A stretch of 44,906 nt of DNA, taken from positions 1 through 44,906 of the forward strand of contig NZ_MUME01000078.1 of assembly GCF_002155915.1 (NCBI RefSeq). The letters run 5' to 3'. The notes beneath the pieces are model-generated. The model did not search any database, was not told where the DNA came from, and saw only the letters and a list, made by a program, of their open reading frames with translations. A program made the translations under genes and the position numbers. Of this stretch, positions 15,540-24,003 are shown one piece after another (within the stretch, counting starts at the first letter, position 1; each line of letters begins with the position of its first letter). Origin of the DNA: Streptomyces thermovulgaris. GTDB lineage: Bacteria; Actinomycetota; Actinomycetes; Streptomycetales; Streptomycetaceae.

Positions 15540-15974
15540 ATGCCGGAGCCGTGGCAGGGGAGTGAGCGCAGAGGAGCCGTACTGCCCTTCGGCCTGGCCG
15601 AGGTGACCGGGCCCTCCATGGTGCCCACGCTGTACCACGGGGACCGGCTCGTGGTGCAGTACGGCGCACGGATCCGGCCGGGTGACGTGGTGATCCTGCG
15701 GCATCCGTTCCAGCAGGACCTGCTGGTCGTCAAGCGCGCGGCGCAGCTGCGCGAGGGCGGCTGGTGGGTGCTCGGGGACAACCCTCACGCGGGGGGCGAC
15801 AGCACCGACTACGGGGTCGTGCCCGAGGACCTGATCCTGGGCAAGGTGTGGTTCCGCTACCGGCCGCGCAAGCCCGCTCAGCGCTCGCCGCTCGCGCTGG
15901 TGCTCTGGGCGCTGTCGGCGGCCAGGCCCGTCTTCACCGACCGGTCGGCCGCCAGGCGCTTGCGGGCGCGGTAG
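15540..15974 (+). CDS. sodX: NiSOD maturation protease SodX (S26 signal-peptidase-like)
   Basis: A 144-residue S26-family peptidase that trims the SodN leader so that the nickel hook is exposed. The Ser of GPSMVPTL (S26) and the Lys of VVKRAA (K65) form the Ser-Lys dyad, and LGDNPHAGGDSTDYG is the signal-peptidase box E. Unlike secretory signal peptidases it has no N-terminal membrane anchor, but it has a mildly hydrophobic stretch near residue 120. The ATG at 15540 follows GGGAGG; the frame is open further upstream but without a better start. Its last 97 bases overlap the 3' end of the opposite CGNR gene. Confidence 0.93.
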   Translation: MPEPWQGSERRGAVLPFGLAEVTGPSMVPTLYHGDRLVVQYGARIRPGDVVILRHPFQQDLLVVKRAAQLREGGWWVLGDNPHAGGDSTDYGVVPEDLILGKVWFRYRPRKPAQRSPLALVLWALSAARPVFTDRSAARRLRAR

Positions 15975-16507
15975 GCCGCCACATTGGCGCGGGTCGCGCA
16001 GCGGTCGGAGCAGTAGCGGCGCGAGCGGTTGGTCGAGGTGTCCAGGTAGGCGTTGCGGCACGGCGGGGCCTCGCACAGACCGAGGCGGTCGACGCCGTAC
16101 TCCGTCAGGTGGAACGCCAGGCCCATGGCCGCGATGGCCGCGTAGCCGGCCGTGGCGTTGGACGGGTGGTCCGCCAGGTGCAGGTGCCACAGCGGGCGGC
16201 CGTCCTCGTCACGGTGGTCGTGCCCGGAGATCTGCGGACTCACCGGGAATTCCAGCAGCAGCGAGTTCAGCAGGGCCACCGCGAGCGTCTCGTCGCCCGT
16301 GTCGGCCGCCTCGAAGACCGCGCGCAGCCGGGCCCGCACCGAGCGGAGACGGGTGACGTCGGCGTCGGTGGCGCGGCGGGCGGCCGAGGCATGGGCGCCG
16401 AACAGGTCCCGGACGGCCTCGACCGAGGTCAGGCTGTCCTTGCCCCGGGCCGGGTCCTCGCTGTTGACGAGGCGGACGGCGTAGTCCGAGTAATAGGCCA
16501 ATTCCAC
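15878..16507 (-). CDS. CGNR zinc-finger (ABATE domain) putative regulator
   Basis: A 209-residue protein. The N-terminal ABATE-like domain begins ELAYYSDYAVRLVNSEDP. The C-terminal CGNR zinc finger reads LGLCEAPPCRNAYLD, then RRYCSDRCATRANVAAYRARKR, giving four Cys ligands and a basic helix likely to contact DNA. The GTG at 16507 has AAGGA upstream. The gene runs towards sodX and overlaps it by 97 bases at the 3' ends; the zinc finger is complete before the overlap becomes dispensable tail, so both genes look real. Targets are unknown. Confidence 0.87.
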   Translation of the reverse strand: MELAYYSDYAVRLVNSEDPARGKDSLTSVEAVRDLFGAHASAARRATDADVTRLRSVRARLRAVFEAADTGDETLAVALLNSLLLEFPVSPQISGHDHRDEDGRPLWHLHLADHPSNATAGYAAIAAMGLAFHLTEYGVDRLGLCEAPPCRNAYLDTSTNRSRRYCSDRCATRANVAAYRARKRLAADRSVKTGLAADSAQSTSASGER

Positions 16508-16607
16508 TTGTAGTCCTTACGGAGGCGCTCTATGGTCGGGGGTGATCGGGTAACAACCGGTCCTGCCTTCAGGGTATTACGCGGCATGCGCGAGGGAGGG
16601 ACGAGCG

Positions 16608-17387
16608 ATGACGGAGACGGACACGGGGGCCGCCACCGCCGCCGGTGACGACTGGCAGGCCTGGCAGGAGAGCTGGGATCGCCAGCAGGAGTGGTACATG
16701 CCCGACCGGGAGGACCGCTTCCGCATCATGCTCGACATGGTGGAGGCCTTCGTCGGACCCGATCCGCGTGTCCTCGACCTCGCCTGCGGCACCGGCAGCA
16801 TCACCGCCCGCCTCCTGGACAGGTTCCCCGAGGCCACCAGCACCGGTGTCGACCTCGACCCCGCCCTGCTCACCATCGCGCGGGGAACCTTCGCCGGCGA
16901 CGAGCGGGTGACCCTCGTCGAGGCCGACCTCAAGGACCCCGACTGGCCCGCCCGGCTTCCGTACGACACCTACGACGCGGTCCTCACCGCCACGGCCCTC
17001 CACTGGCTGCGCAGGGAAACCCTGGAGGTCCTCTACGGCCAGGTCGCACGGCTCGTCCGCTACGGCGGCGTCTTCATGAACGCCGACCACATGGTCGACG
17101 ACGGCACACCGAGGATCAACGCCGTCGAGGCCGCCTACAGCCGCGCCCGCAGGGACCGGGCCCTGCGCCAGGGTGCCCTCGACTGGGCGGAGTGGTGGAA
17201 CCTGGCCGCCAAGGATCCGGTCCTCGCCGAGCCGACGGCCCGCCGCTTCGAGATCTACGGCGCTCACGCCGACGGCGAGATGCTCTCCCCCGCCTGGCAC
17301 GCGCGCACCCTGCGCGAGCGGGGCTTCGCCGAGGTCCGCCCGGTGTGGTGCTCGCCGTCGGACACGCTGCTGCTGGCGCTGAAGTGA
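16608..17387 (+). CDS. Class I SAM-dependent methyltransferase
   Basis: A 259-residue methyltransferase. Motif I is VLDLACGTGSITARLL (about residues 53-68), the acidic residue after strand 2 is in STGVDLDP, and YDAVLTATALHWL is motif IV. The first 35 residues (WQAWQESWDRQQEWYMPDRE) are a helical cap often seen in streptomycete small-molecule methyltransferases. The ATG at 16608 follows GAGGGAGGGA. Substrate unknown. It is divergent from the CGNR gene and convergent with the ABC transporter operon. Confidence 0.9.
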   Translation: MTETDTGAATAAGDDWQAWQESWDRQQEWYMPDREDRFRIMLDMVEAFVGPDPRVLDLACGTGSITARLLDRFPEATSTGVDLDPALLTIARGTFAGDERVTLVEADLKDPDWPARLPYDTYDAVLTATALHWLRRETLEVLYGQVARLVRYGGVFMNADHMVDDGTPRINAVEAAYSRARRDRALRQGALDWAEWWNLAAKDPVLAEPTARRFEIYGAHADGEMLSPAWHARTLRERGFAEVRPVWCSPSDTLLLALK

Positions 17388-17412
17388 GACGGCCGGGGCG
17401 GACAGACGGCCG

Positions 17413-17446
17413 AAGGGGCGGTACGGCAGGACCGTACCGCCCCTTT
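17413..17446. terminator. Bidirectional terminator between methyltransferase and ABC transporter
   Basis: A perfect 14-bp stem: AAGGGGCGGTACGG (17413-17426) pairs with CCGTACCGCCCCTT (17432-17445) around a 5-base loop, with T runs on the plus strand and A/T on the other side. It suits both converging transcripts. Confidence 0.88.
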
Positions 17447-17459
17447 CACACGCCTGCGG

Positions 17460-18266
17460 TCACAGCACCTTCGACAGGAACGACTTCGTGCGCTCGTGCT
17501 GCGGGTTCGTCAGGACCTCGCGCGGGTTGCCGGACTCGACCACCACGCCGCCGTCCATGAAGACGAGGCTGTCGCCGACCTCGCGGGCGAAGCCCATCTC
17601 ATGGGTGACGACCACCATCGTCATGCCGGACTCGGCGAGGTCGCGCATGACGTCGAGGACGTCACCGACCAGCTCCGGGTCGAGCGCCGAGGTCGGCTCG
17701 TCGAACAGCATCAGCTTCGGGTCCATGGCCAGGGCCCGGGCGATCGCCACGCGCTGCTGCTGGCCGCCGGAGAGCTGCGAGGGGTAGTGCCCCGCGCGGT
17801 CGGCCAGGCCGACGCGCTCCAGCAGCTGCATCGCCCGTTCCTTGGCCTCGGCCTTGTTCATGCCCTTGACCTGGACCGGCGCCTCCATGACGTTCTCCAC
17901 GGCCGTCATGTGAGGGAACAGGTTGAAGCGCTGGAAGACCATGCCGATGTTCCGGCGCTTCATGGCGACCTCACGGTCGCGCAGCTCGTACAGCTTGTCG
18001 CCCTGCTGCCGGTAGCCGACCAGCTCGCCGTCGACGTACAGCCGGCCGGCGTTGATCTTCTCCAGGTGGTTGATGCAGCGCAGGAAGGTCGACTTGCCGG
18101 AGCCGGAGGGGCCGATGAGGCAGAACACCTCGCCCGGCTTGACCTCCAGGTCGATGCCCTTGAGCACCTCGACCTGGCCGAAGGACTTGTGCACGCCCTC
18201 GGCCTTGACCATGGGGACCGAGGTGTCGCGCGCGGCGGTGTCCTGCTGGGGGAGCTTGTCGGTCAT
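17460..18266 (-). CDS. Polar amino-acid ABC transporter ATP-binding protein
   Basis: A 268-residue ATPase of the GlnQ/PAAT group. The Walker A is GPSGSGKST (52-60), the signature LSGGQQQR, the Walker [15 protein letters not shown], and the H-loop [10 protein letters not shown]. It powers uptake by the membrane protein encoded just upstream. The ATG at 18266 overlaps the permease stop (ATGA). The operon order is binding protein, permease, ATPase, read on the minus strand. The closest functional guess is glutamate, glutamine or another polar amino acid. Confidence 0.95.
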   Translation of the reverse strand: MTDKLPQQDTAARDTSVPMVKAEGVHKSFGQVEVLKGIDLEVKPGEVFCLIGPSGSGKSTFLRCINHLEKINAGRLYVDGELVGYRQQGDKLYELRDREVAMKRRNIGMVFQRFNLFPHMTAVENVMEAPVQVKGMNKAEAKERAMQLLERVGLADRAGHYPSQLSGGQQQRVAIARALAMDPKLMLFDEPTSALDPELVGDVLDVMRDLAESGMTMVVVTHEMGFAREVGDSLVFMDGGVVVESGNPREVLTNPQHERTKSFLSKVL

Positions 18267-19198
18267 GCCGTGACCTTCCTGCTGGAGAAGGACATCAGGT
18301 GTCCCTTGACCCTCTGCCACGGCGTCGGCGGCAGGTTGCGGGTGGAGCCGCGGGCGTAGTACCGCTCGATGTAGTACTGCCCGACGCTCAGCACCGAGGT
18401 CAGGATCAGGTACCAGGCGGCGGCCAGGAAGTACATCTCCACCGGGGCGCCGGAGATCTGGCCGATGTCCTGGGCGTAGCGGAACAGCTCCGAGAACTGC
18501 ACCGCGGACACCAGCGAGGTCGTCTTCAGCATGTTGATGACCTCGTTGCCCGTGGGGGGCACGATCACGCGCATCGCCTGCGGGATGATGATCCGGCGCA
18601 GCGTCTTGCCGTGGCTCATGCCCAGCGCGTGCGCCGCCTCGGTCTGGCCCTCGTCGACCGAGAGCAGACCGGCCCGGCAGATCTCCGCCATGTACGCCGC
18701 TTCGTTCAGACCGAGGCCGAGCAGCGCCGTCAGCAGCGGCGTCATGAAGTTCGACCAGTAGTCCTTGTAGAAGGGCATCAGGTTGATGTACTCGAAGACC
18801 AGGCCCAGGTTGAACCAGACGAACAGCTGGACCAGGACCGGGGTCCCCCGGAAGAACCAGATGTAGAACCAGGCGATGGCCGAGGTCACCGGGTTCTTCG
18901 ACAGGCGCATCACCGCCAGGATGATGCCGCCGACGATGCCGATCAGCATCGACAGGACCGTCAGCAGGAGGGTCTTGCCGACACCGGTCATGATCCGGTC
19001 GTCGAAGAAGTAGTCCGGCACCGCCTGCCAGTTGATCTTGCCCTGGCTGAAGGCGTAGAGGATCGCGGCGAGGATCGCCAGGGCGATGAGGGCGGAGACG
19101 TACCGCCCGTAGTGCCGGACCGGGATGGCCTTGATGGCCTGGGGCCCGGCCGGGGGAGCGCCCTGGGGATCCGCCGTCTTGTCGATGTCAACAGTCAC
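18263..19198 (-). CDS. Polar amino-acid ABC transporter permease
   Basis: A 311-residue inner-membrane permease of the HisM/GlnP type. TMs begin near residue 33, and the domain [18 protein letters not shown] through [16 protein letters not shown] is typical. The EAA loop is [35 protein letters not shown], which contacts the ATPase. As only one permease gene is present, it probably works as a homodimer. An N-terminal cytoplasmic extension of about 30 residues precedes the first helix. The ATG at 19198 is 35 bases after the binding-protein gene. Confidence 0.95.
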   Translation of the reverse strand: MTVDIDKTADPQGAPPAGPQAIKAIPVRHYGRYVSALIALAILAAILYAFSQGKINWQAVPDYFFDDRIMTGVGKTLLLTVLSMLIGIVGGIILAVMRLSKNPVTSAIAWFYIWFFRGTPVLVQLFVWFNLGLVFEYINLMPFYKDYWSNFMTPLLTALLGLGLNEAAYMAEICRAGLLSVDEGQTEAAHALGMSHGKTLRRIIIPQAMRVIVPPTGNEVINMLKTTSLVSAVQFSELFRYAQDIGQISGAPVEMYFLAAAWYLILTSVLSVGQYYIERYYARGSTRNLPPTPWQRVKGHLMSFSSRKVTA

Positions 19199-19232
19199 GG
19201 GTGTTGCCTCTCAGCGGCCGCTTCCGGCGCGG

Positions 19233-20192
19233 TCACTTCCCGCCGTTGATGACGGCTTCCTTCACGGCACCGTCCTGGGCGCCCCACTTCTCCAGGATCT
19301 TCTGGTACTCGCCGTTCTGGATGATCGCGTTCATGGCGGCCTGCAGCGCGTCGCGCAGCTGGGTGTTCTTCTTGCTCACCGCGATGCCGTACGGGGCCGA
19401 GTCGACCTGCTCGCCGACGATCTCGAAGTCCTTGCCGCCGCCGGAGGTCTTGACCGCGTACGCGGCGACCGGGAAGTCCGAGGAGGCCGCGTCGACACCG
19501 CCCGAGCGCAGACGGGTCTGGGCCTGCTGGTCGTCGTCGAAGCGCTGGAGAGCGATCGTCTTGCCCTTGGGACACTTCTTCGCCTCGGCCTTCGCGAGGT
19601 CCTCCGAGACGGTCCCGCGCTGCACGGCGAGCTTCTTGCCGCACAGGTCGGACCAGCCGGTGATGCCCTTGGTGTCACCCTTGCGGGTGTAGATCGAGAC
19701 GCCGGCGACCATGTAGTCGACGAAGTCGACGCCCTCGCCGACCTTCTTGCCCGTCTCGGGGTCGCGGCCCTCCTGACGGCTCTTGTTGTCCGTCATCGCC
19801 GACATCGCGATGTCGTAGCGGTTGGAGCGCAGACCGGTGAGCAGGGCGTCGAAGGTGCCGTTCTCGAACTGGAAGGTCACACCGAGCTGCTTGCCCATCG
19901 CGGCCGCGAGGTCCGGGTCTATCCCGACGACCTTGCCCGACTCGTCCTTGAACTCGACCGGCGGGTAGGCGATGTCCGAGCCGACCCGGATGACGCCCTT
20001 GGCACGGATGTCGGCGGGAAGCTTGTCGGCCAGCGGGGCGGAGGCGGCGGAGCTGCTGCCGGAGGAGTCGTTGCTCTCCTTCGTCTGGTCACCGCAGCCG
20101 GTGAGCAGCAGGGCGCCTGCGACCGCGATCGCAGACACCGCGGCAAACCGGGGGCGCGCGGCGGTCGTACGACGGGTGGAGCTTGCGGTCAT
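19233..20192 (-). CDS. Polar amino-acid ABC transporter substrate-binding lipoprotein
   Basis: A 319-residue lipoprotein. A basic start (TRRTTAARPR), hydrophobic core and lipobox LLTGC with lipidation at C33 mark it for the outer face of the membrane, followed by a Ser-rich tether. The SBP_bac_3 domain starts KGVIRVGSDIAYPPVEFKDE and includes NGTFDALLTGLRSNRYDIAMSAMTDN and a conserved Asp in SSDFPVAAYAV. The ATG at 20192 follows GGAGGA. It heads the three-gene transporter operon. Confidence 0.95.
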   Translation of the reverse strand: MTASSTRRTTAARPRFAAVSAIAVAGALLLTGCGDQTKESNDSSGSSSAASAPLADKLPADIRAKGVIRVGSDIAYPPVEFKDESGKVVGIDPDLAAAMGKQLGVTFQFENGTFDALLTGLRSNRYDIAMSAMTDNKSRQEGRDPETGKKVGEGVDFVDYMVAGVSIYTRKGDTKGITGWSDLCGKKLAVQRGTVSEDLAKAEAKKCPKGKTIALQRFDDDQQAQTRLRSGGVDAASSDFPVAAYAVKTSGGGKDFEIVGEQVDSAPYGIAVSKKNTQLRDALQAAMNAIIQNGEYQKILEKWGAQDGAVKEAVINGGK

Positions 20193-20739
20193 GGTGGTTC
20201 CTCCGGCTGATGGATGGGGCTGCCGATGAGTGGACGAGGGGCCACACCTTTGGGTGTCGCGGCCTCGTGTGATTGACGGCATCTTGCCATTCGGATTGCG
20301 CCATCCAGGGGTCTCGTCATGTCAAAATCGGGTAACGGGCAACCCCCGAACACACGGAGTAAGGTCGTCATAGCCGAATCATCTGCGGCGACAGCTTCTG
20401 CCGACCGGAAGACCTTCGGTCCATCCCGGGGTGTGGCCTGCCGAAACAGAGCAATGAGGCGTATTTGAGTCCAACGCCGGGATTTGGCGGGCAATCGGCC
20501 CTTTTCAAGGCAGATGTCAGGTCGGCGTCATGTGACCTTTGCGTTATGGACTCGTCGCCGACACCGTCCGTCCGGTAAGAAGGTTCCTTACACCCCTCAT
20601 CCGGGGCTCAGGGTGCGTGTGCGGCGCATCCGTCGCGCACTGGCCTGAACGCATCACTCATCGGCCGTGCGCGGTCCCGCCCACCCCTCACCAGGGAGTG
20701 GCAACCCTCAAACCATGAATACTTAAGGGGTAAAAACAA
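20193..20739. other. Divergent regulatory region between ABC transporter and malic enzyme
   Basis: About 550 bases, markedly less GC-rich than the surrounding genes and without a plausible gene. It must contain the divergent promoters. GTAAGAAGGTTCCTTAC near 20576 is an imperfect inverted repeat that might be an operator. No promoter boxes could be assigned with confidence. Confidence 0.5.
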
Positions 20740-21960
20740 GTGGCAGCGGAGATCGTCAATCCTCGCAGCGACAGCACGGGGCAGGAGAGCGGAGCAGAGC
20801 CGCTCGATTCCTTCGACCCGGCCTTCGCGCTGCACCGCGGCGGCAAGATGGCCGTCCAGGCCACCGTGCCCGTCCGCGACAAGGACGACCTGTCCCTGGC
20901 ATACACGCCCGGCGTCGCGCGTGTGTGCTCCGCGATCGCAGAACAGCCGGAGCTGGTCCACGACTACACCTGGAAGTCGTCCGTCGTCGCCGTGGTGACC
21001 GACGGTACGGCCGTGCTGGGTCTGGGCGACATCGGCCCCGAGGCCTCCCTCCCGGTGATGGAGGGCAAGGCGATCCTGTTCAAGCAGTTCGGCGGTGTGG
21101 ACGCCGTCCCGATCGCGCTCGACACCACCGACGTCGACGAGATCGTCGAGACCGTGGTGCGTCTCGCGCCGTCCTTCGGCGGGGTGAACCTGGAGGACAT
21201 CTCGGCGCCCCGGTGCTTCGAGATCGAACGCAGACTGCAGGAGCGCCTGGACATCCCGGTCTTCCACGACGACCAGCACGGCACGGCGGTCGTGACGCTG
21301 GCGGCGCTGCGCAACGCGGCGCGGCTGAGCGGGCGGGGGATCGAGGAGCTGCGGGCCGTCATCTCCGGCGCGGGCGCGGCCGGTGTCGCCATCGCCAGGA
21401 TGCTGGTCGAGGCCGGTATCGGCGATGTCGCCCTCGCGGACCGCAAGGGTGTCGTGTCGGCCGACCGGGACGATCTCACGCCGGTCAAGCGGGAGCTGGC
21501 CGGGTTCACCAACAAGGCGGGCATCAGCGGGTCCCTGGAGGAGGCGCTGAACGGCGCCGACGTCTTCATCGGCGTCTCCGGCGGCACGGTGTCCGAGGAG
21601 GCCGTGGCGTCGATGGCCAAGGGCGCCTTCGTGTTCGCCATGGCCAACCCGACCCCCGAGGTGCACCCCGAGATCGCGCACAAGTACGCGGCGGTCGTGG
21701 CGACCGGGCGGTCGGACTTCCCCAACCAGATCAACAACGTCCTGGCGTTCCCGGGCATCTTCGCGGGTGCGCTGCAGGTGCGGGCGTCCCGCATCACCGA
21801 GGGCATGAAGATCGCGGCGGCCGAGGCGCTGGCCGGGGTCGTCGGGGACGACCTCGCCGCGGACTATGTGATCCCCTCGCCGTTCGACGAGCGGGTCGCG
21901 CCGGCCGTGACCGCGGCGGTGGCCGCGGCGGCCCGCGCGGAGGGTGTCGCCCGCCGCTGA
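20740..21960 (+). CDS. maeB: Malic enzyme (malate dehydrogenase, oxaloacetate-decarboxylating), probably NADP-dependent
   Basis: A 406-residue bacterial malic enzyme that converts malate to pyruvate and CO2. [14 protein letters not shown] holds the catalytic Tyr region, [24 protein letters not shown] carries the catalytic Lys, and the metal ligands lie in [13 protein letters not shown] and [12 protein letters not shown]. The Rossmann motif is [15 protein letters not shown]. The length and lack of a phosphotransacetylase domain fit the short form. S. coelicolor has an NADP form at the matching place (SCO5261, from memory), but cofactor choice cannot be proved by eye. The GTG at 20740 follows AAGGGG. 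A strong terminator follows. Confidence 0.93.
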   Translation: MAAEIVNPRSDSTGQESGAEPLDSFDPAFALHRGGKMAVQATVPVRDKDDLSLAYTPGVARVCSAIAEQPELVHDYTWKSSVVAVVTDGTAVLGLGDIGPEASLPVMEGKAILFKQFGGVDAVPIALDTTDVDEIVETVVRLAPSFGGVNLEDISAPRCFEIERRLQERLDIPVFHDDQHGTAVVTLAALRNAARLSGRGIEELRAVISGAGAAGVAIARMLVEAGIGDVALADRKGVVSADRDDLTPVKRELAGFTNKAGISGSLEEALNGADVFIGVSGGTVSEEAVASMAKGAFVFAMANPTPEVHPEIAHKYAAVVATGRSDFPNQINNVLAFPGIFAGALQVRASRITEGMKIAAAEALAGVVGDDLAADYVIPSPFDERVAPAVTAAVAAAARAEGVARR

Positions 21961-21973
21961 CGTGACCCGACGA

Positions 21974-22005
21974 GCCCCGCCCGGACGGACACCGACGGGC
22001 GGGGC
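21974..22005 (+). terminator. Terminator after malic enzyme
   Basis: GCCCCGCCCG (21974-21983) pairs with CGGGCGGGGC (21996-22005), 14 bases after the stop. Confidence 0.8.
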
Positions 22006-22128
22006 CGTTGTGTGCGGCACGGCTTTCCCCTCCCGCTCTCCGGCACGGCTCCTTCTTCCGGGCAAGAGGGCGTGTGTCACAGAGGCGCGTGGTTCCGCGG
22101 GCGCCCGCGCGCCCCTATCGTCAAGGTC

Positions 22129-23094
22129 ATGTTCGCTGTCTACGCCGCCCGAATCGACCGCGACCAGCCGTTGAACGGCCTGGAGACGGGGGAGCGCCCG
22201 GCCCCCGAGGCCCGCCCCGGCTGGAGCATCGTCAACGTCAGGGCTGCCTCCCTGAACCATCACGACCTCTGGTCGCTGAGGGGGGTGGGCCTGTCCGAGG
22301 ACAAGCTGCCCATGATCCTCGGCTGCGACGCCGCCGGCGTCGACGAGGACGGCAACGAGGTCGTCCTGCACTCCGTGATCGGGCAGAGCGGGCACGGGGT
22401 CGGGCCGAAGGAGCCCCGGTCCATCCTCACCGAGCGCTACCAGGGCACCTTCGCCGAGCAGGTCGCCGTGCCGACCTGGAACGTCCTGCCCAAGCCCAAG
22501 GAGCTCTCCTTCGAGGAGGCGGCCTGCCTGCCCACGGCCTGGCTGACGGCGTACCGGATGCTCTTCACCAATGCGGGGGTGCGTCCCGGGGACTCCGTCC
22601 TGGTGCAGGGAGCCGGCGGGGGTGTCGCCACGGCCGCGATCCTGCTCGGCAAGGCGGCCGGGCTGCGGATGTTCGTCACCAGCCGGGACGAGGCCAAGCG
22701 CAAGCGGGCGCTGGAGCTCGGCGCGGTGGAGGCGCTGGAGCCGGGGGCCCGGCTGCCGCAGCGGGTGGACGCCGTGCTCGAGACCGTCGGCGCGGCCACC
22801 TGGTCGCACTCGGTGAAGTCGCTGCGGCCCGGCGGCACGCTCGTCATCTCGGGGGCGACGAGCGGCGACCGGCCCCCGCACGCCGAACTGACCCGCATCT
22901 TCTTCCTGGAGCTGAAGGTCGTCGGCTCGACCATGGGCACCAAGGACGAGCTGGAGGACCTGCTCGCCTTCTGCGCGGCCACGGGGGTGCGGCCCGTGAT
23001 CGACGAGGTGCTGCCGATGGAGCGTGCCCGGGAGGGCTTCGAGCGGATGGCGTCGGGAGAGCTGTTCGGGAAGATCGTGCTCACCAACGACTGA
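22129..23094 (+). CDS. Zinc-type alcohol dehydrogenase/quinone oxidoreductase-like protein
   Basis: A 321-residue medium-chain dehydrogenase/reductase. The GroES-like domain includes VRAASLNHHDLWSLRG and PMILGCDAAG, where the catalytic-zinc His of GHE-type enzymes is absent. The NAD(P) Rossmann motif is VLVQGAGGGVATAAILLGK. The structural zinc Cys cluster is also missing, so this is a quinone-reductase-like, zinc-free member. The ATG at 22129 has only AAGG close before it, and the message may start near it. Substrate unknown. Confidence 0.87.
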   Translation: MFAVYAARIDRDQPLNGLETGERPAPEARPGWSIVNVRAASLNHHDLWSLRGVGLSEDKLPMILGCDAAGVDEDGNEVVLHSVIGQSGHGVGPKEPRSILTERYQGTFAEQVAVPTWNVLPKPKELSFEEAACLPTAWLTAYRMLFTNAGVRPGDSVLVQGAGGGVATAAILLGKAAGLRMFVTSRDEAKRKRALELGAVEALEPGARLPQRVDAVLETVGAATWSHSVKSLRPGGTLVISGATSGDRPPHAELTRIFFLELKVVGSTMGTKDELEDLLAFCAATGVRPVIDEVLPMERAREGFERMASGELFGKIVLTND

Positions 23095-23169
23095 GAGAAC
23101 AACCGGGAGAACGGCAAAGAGAAGACGTACCTCCAGCGGCCGGTCCGGATGCGGGCCGGCCGCCGGCGT

Positions 23170-23212
23170 GTCAACCGGGGCTGACATGAGGGTGGCGTCA
23201 ACTTGGGTTGAC
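23170..23212. promoter_or_regulatory. Two tandem 16-bp palindromic operators before the HTH/Clp-N pair
   Basis: GTCAACTTGGGTTGAC (23197-23212) is a palindrome with 6-bp arms, and GTCAACCGGGGCTGAC (23170-23185) is a weaker copy. Their starts are 27 bases apart and the second ends three bases before the GTG start. A dimeric regulator binding here would block expression; the HTH protein encoded next is the natural candidate. Confidence 0.6.
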
Positions 23213-23215
23213 AGG

Positions 23216-23425
23216 GTGAGTGAGGCAACCGATCTGGCCGAACGGGCCGGTGACCGTGATCCGGGGGGCGGACTGCGGGCCGTCGCCGCCCTGCGGAAGC
23301 TGCTGGAGCAGCTGGAGGCCGTCCAGGTGCGCAGTGCGCGCAATCAGGGCTGGTCCTGGCAGGAGATCGCCCATGAGCTCGGGGTGAGCCGGCAGGCCGT
23401 GCACAAGAAGTACGGGAGGCGTTGA
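23216..23425 (+). CDS. Small helix-turn-helix protein paired with a Clp-N protein
   Basis: A 69-residue protein if the GTG at 23216 is used (SEATDLAERAGDRD), or 79 residues from the ATG at 23186, which would lie between the two palindromes. A helical stretch LRAVAALRKLLEQLEAVQVRSA leads to a clear helix-turn-helix, GWSWQEIAHELGVSRQAVHKKYG. This small family is regularly found before genes for Clp N-terminal-like proteins. Its TGA shares a base with the next ATG (TGATG). No strong ribosome-binding site precedes the GTG because the operator occupies that place. Confidence 0.85.
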   Translation: MSEATDLAERAGDRDPGGGLRAVAALRKLLEQLEAVQVRSARNQGWSWQEIAHELGVSRQAVHKKYGRR

Positions 23426-23994
23426 TGTTCGAGCGTTTCACCCAGGACGCCCGGGCGGTGGTCAAGGGGGCGGTCGAGCAGGCGGCGGCGATGGGGGCGA
23501 CTTCGGTGGCTCCCGGGCATCTGCTGCTCGGGCTGCTGGAGAGGGAGGGGAGCCGGGCGTCCTTCGCGCTGGCCGTCCTCGGCGGAGGGGAGTGGAAGGA
23601 CGCCGTGCGGGCGGAGCCGGCGGAGGTGCGCAGACGGGGCGGGCTGACGCAGGCCGGGACGGAAGCCCCGGCCGGTCCGGGGATCGACGTGGCGGAGATC
23701 GTGGCCCGGGTGGAGGACACGCACGGGGTCGGTGCGCCGTCCGGGAGCGGACGGGGCCGGAGGACGGGGCCGGAGGACGGGGCGCATCCCGTTCGAGAAG
23801 GGGGAGAAGGAGGTGCTGCAGGGGCCCTGCGCATCGCCCTCGCCCGTCGGGAACGGCGCATCGGGGACGAGCACATCCTGCTCGCCCTCGTCAGCCGGCC
23901 CGGTGTCCCCGCCGAGGTGTTCGCCGGTCACGGCGTGACCCATGAGTCCGTGAGCCGGGTGCTTCACGGGGGCGGCGAGACCAAGGCGGGGTGA
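23425..23994 (+). CDS. Clp N-terminal-domain protein with an out-of-frame segment
   Basis: A 189-residue stand-alone Clp-N protein (no AAA+ module). Repeat 1 is MFERFTQDARAVVKGAVEQAAAMGATSVAPGHLLLGLLE; repeat 2 ends ALRIALARRERRIGDEHILLALVSRPG. Repeat 2 should begin GRIPFEKGEKEVLQG, as in ClpC, but that sequence is in the +1 frame (about 23780-23824). A 13-base unit GGGGCCGGAGGAC is duplicated at 23753-23765/23766-23778, which shifts the frame. A missing G in the run at 23821-23824 restores it. The predicted protein therefore carries about 16-18 wrong residues (around 119-134). It could be real decay or an assembly error. Clp-N proteins bind substrates or adaptors. Confidence 0.8.
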   Translation: MFERFTQDARAVVKGAVEQAAAMGATSVAPGHLLLGLLEREGSRASFALAVLGGGEWKDAVRAEPAEVRRRGGLTQAGTEAPAGPGIDVAEIVARVEDTHGVGAPSGSGRGRRTGPEDGAHPVREGGEGGAAGALRIALARRERRIGDEHILLALVSRPGVPAEVFAGHGVTHESVSRVLHGGGETKAG

Positions 23995-24003
23995 CGCACG
24001 GGG

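Noticed and set aside
14375..15565. Plus-strand open frame across the sodN region
   Set aside because: It is antisense to sodN and has no domain.
20310..20340. GlnR-like site upstream of the ABC transporter
   Set aside because: GTTAC is present on the minus strand, but the second half-site and the spacing do not fit the GlnR consensus well enough.
20608..23343. Minus-strand open frame of 911 codons opposite malic enzyme and the oxidoreductase
   Set aside because: Both sense genes are clear. The antisense product has no recognisable fold and spans the terminator between them.
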